From Deltaproteobacteria bacterium (GTDB taxonomy: Bacteria > Desulfobacterota > GWC2-55-46 > UBA9637), in NCBI GenBank assembly GCA_016195725.1, contig JACPZB010000027.1, positions 1 through 40,852 on the forward strand: DNA of 40,852 bases. Direction: 5' to 3'. Below, one piece after another: positions 1 to 5,630 of the stretch. Made by a program: the position numbers and the translations under genes. The notes under the pieces were generated by a model that made no database searches, was not told the DNA's origin, and saw only the letters and a list, made by a program, of their open reading frames with translations. The first letter of the stretch is position 1. Each line of letters begins with the position of its first letter.

Positions 1-389
1 ACAGAACCGGAACCAGAGAAGGGGTCTAACACAACCGCTTTTGGCTTTGCATACATATCAATGAGTCTTCCCGCCACTTGCGGAATCATCATTGCAGGAT
101 AGGGGTGGATGGCATGGGTATAAGCGCGGGTATTATCTTCAGCATAATTCCAACTTGGGTCATATTTCTTTATTCTGACCGAATCTTTCCATAGGTGCTT
201 TATGCTATTTAAAGACTTGGAATCTACAGCATCATCAATCCGGGATATGCCTAAACGGTTGTAAAAAGAAAGCTGGTCTCTCAAAATAAGACAGGTATCT
301 TTCTCTTTACAACTTCTGCACTGGCTCAGAGTTGCGATACAACACGATTCGGAAGCTTCTTCGTATATTTTAGTTCTGGCGTTTTTCAT
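1..389 (-). CDS. DNA methyltransferase, N-terminal part (runs off the window)
   Basis: Reading the minus strand from an ATG at 389 gives 129 residues that continue past base 1. Residues about 119-129 contain DPFSGSGS, the S-adenosylmethionine-binding motif I (FxGxG type) of amino-directed DNA methyltransferases. It is preceded by HPYPAMMIPQ, the segment that commonly comes just before motif I in N4-cytosine/N6-adenine enzymes. The N-terminus has a cysteine cluster (C16, C17, C24, C27, C33) that could bind a metal. The catalytic motif IV (DPPY/SPPY type) would lie outside the window, so target base and class cannot be fixed. No Shine-Dalgarno is visible. The next genes upstream encode a small unknown protein and a CoiA-like nuclease, so a modification or defence role is possible but inferred. 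Confidence 0.85.
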   Translation of the reverse strand, partial: MKNARTKIYEEASESCCIATLSQCRSCKEKDTCLILRDQLSFYNRLGISRIDDAVDSKSLNSIKHLWKDSVRIKKYDPSWNYAEDNTRAYTHAIHPYPAMMIPQVAGRLIDMYAKPKAVVLDPFSGSGS

Positions 390-446
390 GGTTGTAAAAA
401 CACATAAAAATAAATAAATTTTGTTCCCTTTTTCTAATCTTGCCAC

Positions 447-475
447 ATTGTATCCGTATTATTTTTGAGCGTGAA
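447..475 (-). promoter_or_regulatory. possible promoter of the methyltransferase
   Basis: On the minus strand TTCACG (470-475) and TACAAT (447-452) are separated by 17 bp, a fair sigma-70-like pair about 60 bp ahead of the methyltransferase start. The -35 match is weak, so this is tentative. Confidence 0.3.
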
Positions 476-502
476 CAGTAAATAAGTCTGTCCAGTTTAT
501 TC

Positions 503-754
503 TTAAGTGGTTTTGTAGCCGACATAATTCATTGCTCTTTCAAGACCTTCCAGTAGTTCTCTTGCATCTTTTGCACTGAGCTGGACGGAATACCCGTTAC
601 CCATATGCTCATGATTTAATTTACCTAGCCGCAAGTGAATTTCATGATCGCCACTGCTCGTAAATATTTCCACATGTCTTTTGCTTCTAGGTTTGTTTTG
701 CGACTCCGCATCAGATGCTGGAAGCATTTCTCCATAGTGAAATAGTGTTCCCAT
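503..754 (-). CDS. hypothetical protein, 83 residues
   Basis: Family not recognised. The start was placed at the ATG at 754 because AGGAGG (complement of 761-766) lies six bases before it; a longer reading from 781 has no such site. The protein is hydrophilic, with a basic stretch (SQNKPRSKRHVEIF) and a C-terminal half (SAKDARELLEGLERAMNYVG) that looks helical. No signal peptide or membrane segment is seen. It sits between a CoiA-like nuclease gene and a DNA methyltransferase gene on the same strand, with gaps of about 146 and 113 bases. It may belong to the same accessory locus, but no function can be assigned. Confidence 0.7.
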   Translation of the reverse strand: MGTLFHYGEMLPASDAESQNKPRSKRHVEIFTSSGDHEIHLRLGKLNHEHMGNGYSVQLSAKDARELLEGLERAMNYVGYKTT

Positions 755-900
755 ATTTTTCCTCCTCTTTGAGACTAACAAATTGCTATCCCCAAAAAAC
801 TTCTACCCTATGTTCTATATACTGCCCAAATCAAGATATAGGCTTTGCATACGACAAATATGAATCTGCTTCCATGAGAGAGTAGTTTGGTATATGCTGC

Positions 901-1758
901 TCACCACCATTTTTTTAGCCTATCGAGCCATATTAGACTTTTTGGAATATGCCAATTCTTTGCAGTGAATGGTTTCGTCTCTGCTGGACGAAAATCATCG
1001 GCAATATGTAATAACCTATCCGTGTTATTCTCGGGATATATAACCTCTTTTTTTGTTTTTGACATTTTATGATATCCACCATAATCTGCGTCATAATAAT
1101 GCTCCTCATGCCAATTGGTTCCCTCTAGGTCTTCTCCACTTTCATCATAAAAATCATCTACCCAATTTCCTCGTTCTACATAATGCTTATATGGCAATAG
1201 ATGCACTGGACTAACTATTGCCCCCTCCTGCCAATAATACAACCTCCCATAATACATGTTTTGAAGATATTTTTGCCATATCTGAGGTCTATAAATTGTC
1301 TTCTTTCCATCATCTGCTTCCTTAAAACCTGAAGGCTTGCATTCCGGCATAAGCCATATTAAATGGATACCAAGTTGTAAATAGCGATGTGCTCTTCTTT
1401 TAATTTCCTCAATCTCTATTGTGCTATTTTGGAATTCAATAGCAACTGGCACGTTGTTTATATACAGACTAACATCTGGCCTCACACCGTCTAACATTCG
1501 CTCTAAATCACATTTTTTACAATGGGGATGGTCTACTAATGCCTCGTAAATAGCCTTTTTTGCTTTCCAGTGTTTTTGTGATTCTCCTGTGCCGTATTGG
1601 CAAGTCACAGGTGGTTTGTGCGCAAAGTGATGAGCCTTGATTCTTCCTTTTTTTAAAATGACTGCTTCTTGACATTTTGGACAATAAAAAGGGCATTCTG
1701 GCTTCTCCGTTAACCAAGCCTTGCATCTATTTCCTTTTTGATTATTTGCTACAAGCAT
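901..1758 (-). CDS. CoiA-like protein (predicted nuclease)
   Basis: The 285-residue product has the layout of the CoiA family. It starts with a cysteine-rich segment (C22, C26, C29) leading to HHFAHKP (43-49), then GESQKHWKAKKAIYEAL (58-74), then a PD-(D/E)xK-like core with D95 in RPDVSLYI and E108-Q110 in IEFQNS. CoiA proteins were named from competence in Gram-positive bacteria and are thought to act on incoming DNA, but many homologues lie in accessory regions and have unknown roles. The C-terminal third (about 170-285) is rich in Tyr, Trp and acidic residues and was not recognised. It is followed on the same strand by a small protein and a DNA methyltransferase. No good ribosome site is seen, so the start is less certain. 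Confidence 0.8.
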   Translation of the reverse strand: MLVANNQKGNRCKAWLTEKPECPFYCPKCQEAVILKKGRIKAHHFAHKPPVTCQYGTGESQKHWKAKKAIYEALVDHPHCKKCDLERMLDGVRPDVSLYINNVPVAIEFQNSTIEIEEIKRRAHRYLQLGIHLIWLMPECKPSGFKEADDGKKTIYRPQIWQKYLQNMYYGRLYYWQEGAIVSPVHLLPYKHYVERGNWVDDFYDESGEDLEGTNWHEEHYYDADYGGYHKMSKTKKEVIYPENNTDRLLHIADDFRPAETKPFTAKNWHIPKSLIWLDRLKKWW

Positions 1759-1812
1759 ACAAGTTCAACCTTTATACCCCTAAAAGTTATTAGCGACTTT
1801 ATTTACACCATC

Positions 1813-1935
1813 TTCACGCTCAAAAATCGCACAGATGCAAGGCGGAGCAAGGCTTCAAGCGAGGCATACTTTTGTAGTATGTCAAGCGAAGAAGCCGCAG
1901 CGACAACACGGCAGATGGGCGTTTTTCAGCGTGAA
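1813..1935. repeat. REP-like long imperfect inverted repeat
   Basis: TTCACGCTCAAAAA at the left end is mirrored by TTTTTCAGCGTGAA at the right end, and the centre around 1865-1881 is CATACT-TTTGT-AGTATG. The whole 123 bp folds on itself imperfectly. It fills most of the gap between the CoiA-like gene and the nrdJ stop codon (1941). Elements of this kind ('GCTCAAAAATCGC...GATGCAAGG') are, from memory, common in genomes of this group. Confidence 0.8.
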
Positions 1936-1940
1936 TATCA

Positions 1941-4394
1941 TCACCCGCAGTCCGAATATCCGCAGTTGCACTTGGCGCACCCCTCCTCATACTGCATCTG
2001 CGCGCCGCAGTCAGGGCATGCGCCTCTCTGGAAAACATCAACCCCTTCGCTTATATGGAAAGTAGCGAGCGGCGAGTGGTAGGCATTTACTCCTGACTCC
2101 TGACTCCTGACCCCTGTCTGTCGTTTATAGCTGACATACCAATCCATTGCCCTGGCAACAGCATCCGAACAGGATAGGATTTTTTCTTTGCCGTATCCAA
2201 CAGGCACATGGCAGCTTATGCCACGCATCTGTTTTACAACCTCATCTGCCTGTATTCCGCTTCTTAATGCAAGGGATGCCATCCTTCCTATGGCCTCGCA
2301 CTGCGATGCGGCGCATCCGCCTGCCTTGCCGATTTGCGTGAATATCTCAAACGGCCTTCCTTCTTTATCTTCATTTATGGTTACATAAAGGTTTCCGCAC
2401 CCTGTCTTCATCTTCCTTGTTGCGCCAAAGGTAACCTCGCCGCGTGGCTTGGGAGTAAGGAAGGCTGGGGGTTGAAGGTTAGCAGTGAGAGGTTGAACCT
2501 CTACCTTTTCACCTTTGACCTTTGACCTTTCACCTTTATTCAATACCTGCACCTCTCTTGAACCATCCCGGTAAACCGTTACACCCTTGCAGTCAAGCTC
2601 ATAAGCCAGCCGGTAGACATCTGCCACATCTTCTGGCGTTGCCTCATTTGAAAAGTTGACGGTCTTTGAAACTGCGTTGTCCGTATATTTCTGGAATGCG
2701 GCCTGCATGTTTATATGCCAGTCCGGGGTAATATCGTACGAGGTGACAAATAATTTCTTTATATCATCCGGTACGCCTTGGACATCATGCAGCCCGCCTG
2801 TCTTTGCAACCTGTTTCATCAATTCCGGACTATAAAAACCGCGCCCTTTGGCAATCTCTTCAAACAAAGGATTTGCCTCAACAAGCTCTGCGCCGTCAAG
2901 CACATTCCTTGTAAATGCCAAAGCAAATATCGGCTCTATGCCTGAGGAGCATCCTGCTATCATGGAGATAGTGCCTGTCGGGGCAATGGTGGTTACCGTG
3001 GCATTTCTTACCTTGCTGCCGTCGCTATAGATAGAGCCTTCATAGTTTGGAAATGCGCCGCGTTTTTCAGCAAGCTCAGTTGACGCCTCCCTCCCTTTTT
3101 CCTGTATAAAACCCATGACATCTGAAGCAGCCTTTATCGCCTCAAGAGAATTATATGGAATGCCGAGCCTTACGAGCATATCTGCAAAACCCATTACGCC
3201 GAGACCTATCTTGCGGTTGCCCTTTGTCATCTTCTCAATTTGAGCAATGGGATAGCGGTTCATATCTATCACATTGTCAAGAAAATGCACCGCCTCTTTT
3301 GTGGTGTATTCCAGCTTATCCCAGTCAATTTCGTAAGTTGTAAGTTGTAAGTCGTGAGTAGAAAGCGTTGTTCTTATTTTATCACTTACCACTTCCGACT
3401 TACCACTCACGGCTTTTTTCATCATCTTTGCCAGATTTATAGAGCCGAGATTGCAGGACTCATAAGGAAGAAGCGGCTGTTCCCCGCATGGATTCGTTGA
3501 TTCTATCTCGCCTATGTGAGGGGTTGGGTTATCTCTGTTGATTCTATCAATAAAGATTATTCCAGGGTCGCCGTTATTCCATGCCATGTTGACTATCTTT
3601 TCAAATACCTCTTTTGCATTTAACTTGCCTGCGGCTTTTCCTGTCCTCGGGCTTTTAAGTTCATATTCTTCGCCTTTCTCCACAGCCTTCATAAAATCCT
3701 CTGTTATGGCAACAGAGATATTGAAATTGTTGAGCTTGTTGTTATCCTCTTTGCAGGTTATGAAGTGCATGATGTCGGGATGGTCTATGCGAAGGATTCC
3801 CATATTCGCGCCGCGGCGTGTGCCTCCCTGCTTTATGGCCTCTGTGGCGGAATCAAATACGGTCATAAACGATATGGGGCCTGATGATATACCTGATGTC
3901 GAGCCGACCACATCGCCGGACGGCCTTAGCCTTGAGAATGAAAATCCTGTGCCGCCGCCTGATTTATGTATAATGGCCGTATGCTTTACGGCCTCGAATA
4001 TGCTTTCCATGGAATCATCGACAGGAAGCACAAAACACGCTGAAAGCTGCTGCAATTCCCTTCCTGCGTTCATGAGGGTCGGCGAATTGGGCATAAATTC
4101 CAGAGATGCCATCATCTCGTAAAAGGCCTCTGCTGTCCTTTCAGTATCCGCCTTTGGGTCGTAGAACCTGTCTGCCTGACTGATATTCTCTGCCACACGC
4201 CACAGCATGGTTTCCGGAGTTTCTATCGGGTTGCCGTTCAGGTCTTTTTTAAGGTACCGTTTTTCCAGCACCTTAACAGCATTATGCGCAAGCTGAGGGA
4301 TTAGGCCCTTTTGTTTTTGTGTGCTGTGGGATAGTTTTTTCTTTTGAACCGAAGGCTTGAAATCCTCTCCAAAAATGTTTTGTTCTACGCCCAT
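1941..4394 (-). CDS. nrdJ: adenosylcobalamin-dependent (class II) ribonucleoside-diphosphate reductase
   Basis: Makes deoxyribonucleotides in the cytoplasm using adenosylcobalamin as radical source, so it works without oxygen. The 817-residue product (start at 4394, with AAAGGAG just before it) shows the family's active-site features: C120 in SACFVLP, NPCGE at 301-305 (N301, thiyl C303, E305), C314 in ESCNLGS, and APTGTISM near 471. A TSCPD-type domain follows (about 650-730), then a C-terminal zinc ribbon (C793, C796, C806, C809, C811, C816) that may pass electrons to the active site. Three segments are foreign to the family: about 327-355, 618-651 and 758-784. Each is encoded by word-built repeat DNA and lies in a linker. 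Regulation by NrdR is suggested by the promoter (4522-4574). Confidence 0.97.
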   Translation of the reverse strand: MGVEQNIFGEDFKPSVQKKKLSHSTQKQKGLIPQLAHNAVKVLEKRYLKKDLNGNPIETPETMLWRVAENISQADRFYDPKADTERTAEAFYEMMASLEFMPNSPTLMNAGRELQQLSACFVLPVDDSMESIFEAVKHTAIIHKSGGGTGFSFSRLRPSGDVVGSTSGISSGPISFMTVFDSATEAIKQGGTRRGANMGILRIDHPDIMHFITCKEDNNKLNNFNISVAITEDFMKAVEKGEEYELKSPRTGKAAGKLNAKEVFEKIVNMAWNNGDPGIIFIDRINRDNPTPHIGEIESTNPCGEQPLLPYESCNLGSINLAKMMKKAVSGKSEVVSDKIRTTLSTHDLQLTTYEIDWDKLEYTTKEAVHFLDNVIDMNRYPIAQIEKMTKGNRKIGLGVMGFADMLVRLGIPYNSLEAIKAASDVMGFIQEKGREASTELAEKRGAFPNYEGSIYSDGSKVRNATVTTIAPTGTISMIAGCSSGIEPIFALAFTRNVLDGAELVEANPLFEEIAKGRGFYSPELMKQVAKTGGLHDVQGVPDDIKKLFVTSYDITPDWHINMQAAFQKYTDNAVSKTVNFSNEATPEDVADVYRLAYELDCKGVTVYRDGSREVQVLNKGERSKVKGEKVEVQPLTANLQPPAFLTPKPRGEVTFGATRKMKTGCGNLYVTINEDKEGRPFEIFTQIGKAGGCAASQCEAIGRMASLALRSGIQADEVVKQMRGISCHVPVGYGKEKILSCSDAVARAMDWYVSYKRQTGVRSQESGVNAYHSPLATFHISEGVDVFQRGACPDCGAQMQYEEGCAKCNCGYSDCG
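2057..2120. repeat. in-frame word repeat in nrdJ (insert 3), with ACTCCTG heptamers
   Basis: Four tandem heptamers (ACTCCTG three times, then ACCCCTG) occupy 2089-2116. They encode part of the linker before the zinc ribbon of NrdJ (TGVRSQESGVNA). Looks like DNA inserted in frame. Confidence 0.75.
2468..2539. repeat. in-frame word repeat in nrdJ (insert 2)
   Basis: Reiterated ACCTTTG/ACCTTTC words at 2500-2539 face GGTTGAAGGTT words at 2468-2480. A perfect AGAGGTT-G-AACCTCT dyad lies at 2488-2502. Encodes the linker between the catalytic and TSCPD parts of NrdJ. Confidence 0.75.
3333..3411. repeat. in-frame word hairpin in nrdJ (insert 1)
   Basis: GTAAGTTGTAAGTTGTAAGT at the left is answered by ACTTACCACTTCCGACTTAC at the right. 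The element encodes residues about 327-355 of NrdJ, between NLAKMM and IDWDKL, where the family usually has only a short loop. Confidence 0.8.
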
Positions 4395-4521
4395 AGCGTC
4401 TCCTTTAAACATTTATCTTGATATAGCTCTTGACATGCAATTCAAATACAATCCTCATACAATTTAAAAGTCAGATACACTTTTTACGGTCAAGCATAAC
4501 TGCTTGTTTTTATAGGCAAAT

Positions 4522-4537
4522 ATAGCATATATAGTGG
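4522..4537 (-). promoter_or_regulatory. NrdR-type box 2
   Basis: Minus strand reads CCACTATATATGCTAT, close to the NrdR box consensus (acaCwAtATaTwGtgt). It lies just downstream of the -10 element, 31 bp (three helical turns) from box 1, the spacing expected of paired NrdR boxes. Confidence 0.7.
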
Positions 4538-4546
4538 ACAGGCTAC

Positions 4547-4574
4547 ACTATACCACAACATATTGTGTTGTCAA
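4547..4574 (-). promoter_or_regulatory. nrdJ promoter (sigma-70 type)
   Basis: TTGACA (4569-4574), 16 bp, TATAGT (4547-4552) on the minus strand. Transcription would start near 4540, giving a leader of about 145 bases before the ATG at 4394. The leader shows no cobalamin-riboswitch B12 box; it holds only a small AAGCA/TGCTT hairpin. Confidence 0.8.
4553..4568 (-). promoter_or_regulatory. NrdR-type box 1
   Basis: Minus strand reads ACACAATATGTTGTGG and exactly fills the spacer between the -35 and -10 elements of the nrdJ promoter. It matches the NrdR consensus at nearly all positions. Binding there would block RNA polymerase. Confidence 0.75.
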
Positions 4575-4661
4575 GAGGAAAATAGGGGGTGTTTTAAATA
4601 TAATTTTTGGTGATGCGGAATTCGTTAAATGGTCGGCACCTTTAGCGTGATCCGCTAATAT

Positions 4662-4739
<78 letters not shown>

Positions 4740-4778
4740 TATTTACTGACTTTGGAATTTTATAATTGAAGAATCTGT

Positions 4779-5132
4779 TTAAGAAAGAATCCCTTTTATC
4801 AAATAAAGCTCTTCTCTGATTGCCTTCAGTGTCTTGAGATATCTTTGGTCAGGAAAGTGAATAACCATCTGCTGATTATTCCTTTCCTTAAGCCACTGCC
4901 TTATCTTTGCCTTTGCTCCTTCCAGTGTATATCTTTCATTATACAAGAGCTTTTTAATTTCTAAAATAAGCTCCACATCTTTTCTTTTGTAAACCCGCTG
5001 ATTTGATTTTGATTTCTGAGGATTTACTATCTTAAACTCTGACTCCCAATATCTCAGGACATAAGGCTTCACCCGCGTTATCTTGCTAACCTCGCCTATC
5101 TTAAAGTAAAGCTTATCAGGGATATTGACCAT
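4779..5132 (-). CDS. MerR-family transcriptional regulator
   Basis: The 117-residue product starts with a MerR helix-turn-helix: YFKIGEVSKITRVKPYVLRYWE at about 9-30, then NQRVYKRKDVELI (about 44-56), where MerR proteins carry the wing. The second half is a short helical region that probably dimerises. There is no cysteine-rich metal site, so this is not a metal sensor of the classical kind. Small MerR proteins of this type regularly follow ihfA downstream of pheT in Desulfobacterota and related groups, and their target is not established. It begins 107 bases after ihfA; the gap contains a repeat with a nine-base terminal stem. Confidence 0.9.
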   Translation of the reverse strand: MVNIPDKLYFKIGEVSKITRVKPYVLRYWESEFKIVNPQKSKSNQRVYKRKDVELILEIKKLLYNERYTLEGAKAKIRQWLKERNNQQMVIHFPDQRYLKTLKAIREELYLIKGILS

Positions 5133-5145
5133 TGTATTTAAAGAC

Positions 5146-5238
5146 GGCTATAGGGGCAACACATTTGGTCGTAAGACATCTTCCCCAGCACGGACCGGAC
5201 AAGAGACAATAGGAAAAACGATAGCCACGCCTATAGCC
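5146..5238. repeat. structured spacer with nine-base terminal stem
   Basis: GGCTATAGG (5146-5154) and CCTATAGCC (5230-5238) pair perfectly and enclose about 75 bases. One arm begins just after the ihfA stop codon. The words GGCTATAGG and ACAATAGG resemble those of the elements at 18475, 34420 and 40324, so it is probably a member of that family. An RNA structure with a function cannot be excluded. Confidence 0.6.
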
Positions 5239-5239
5239 T

Positions 5240-5518
5240 TTATTGTTTATTTATTGCCTTTTTGAGAATCTGACTTGGTTTAAATGTTAAAACCTTTCTG
5301 GCTGTTATGGTCAGGTTTTCACCTGTTTGCGGATTTCTCCCCCTCCTCGCCCTCTTTTGTCTGACCGTAAAATTCCCAAAGCCTGATACCTTTACATTTT
5401 CCCCGCCTTCAGCACTTTTCTTTATTGTCTCAAATACAAGCTCCACCACCTCGGTCACATCCTTCTTGGAAAAACCAACTTTCTCAAAGATATGTTCTAC
5501 AATATCTGCCTTTGTCAT
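5240..5518 (-). CDS. ihfA: integration host factor alpha subunit (HU/IHF family)
   Basis: DNA-bending protein of the nucleoid, normally a heterodimer with IHF-beta. The 92 residues show the HU/IHF fold: helical N-terminus TKADIVEHIFEKVGFSKKDV, then KVSGFGNFTVRQKRARRGRNPQTGE (residues about 43-67), the beta-arm that inserts into the minor groove with its tip proline in RNPQTG, then ARKVLTFKPSQILK. Position directly after pheT, as in many proteobacteria, favours the alpha subunit over HU. The start ATG at 5518 has a good GGGAGGTG site. IHF often activates sigma-54 promoters, and rpoN is in this window. Confidence 0.95.
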   Translation of the reverse strand: MTKADIVEHIFEKVGFSKKDVTEVVELVFETIKKSAEGGENVKVSGFGNFTVRQKRARRGRNPQTGENLTITARKVLTFKPSQILKKAINKQ

Positions 5519-5576
5519 GTCACACCTCCCTGTCGCTTTGCTTCCGTTGAAAGGTAAAGTTCAAATTTCAGATTGC

Positions 5577-5600
5577 AGAATAAGGAGACCTCCTTATTCT
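5577..5600. repeat. perfect 24-base palindrome between pheT and ihfA
   Basis: AGAATAAGGAG and CTCCTTATTCT are separated by two bases. On the minus strand it lies after the pheT stop and would form a strong hairpin in the message ahead of ihfA. It has no T-tract, so it is not a clear terminator. It is flanked by degenerate GCAGGTTGCGAAAT-like words. Confidence 0.8.
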
Positions 5601-5630
5601 ATATTTTCATTTCGCAACCTGCAGCTGCCT

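Noticed and set aside
1738-2082. Plus-strand open frames across the REP-like repeat and nrdJ end
   Set aside because: They run through an inverted repeat and the antisense of the NrdJ zinc ribbon. No ribosome site, no recognisable product.
2089-2116. CRISPR-like short repeat array
   Set aside because: Tandem seven-base units without spacers inside a coding region; no cas genes.
3538-4122. Long plus-strand open frame opposite nrdJ (194 codons)
   Set aside because: It is the antisense of strongly conserved NrdJ sequence, has no ribosome site and its product resembles nothing; a shadow frame.
4395-4546. Cobalamin riboswitch in the nrdJ leader
   Set aside because: The enzyme uses B12, but the leader lacks the B12 box and the multi-stem layout. 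NrdR-type boxes explain regulation better.
5133-5239. 6S or SRP RNA between ihfA and merR
   Set aside because: GGTCCGTGC recalls 6S RNA and CCGG recalls SRP RNA, but the segment is only 93 bases, lacks the SRP tetraloop/domain IV motif and the large 6S bubble.
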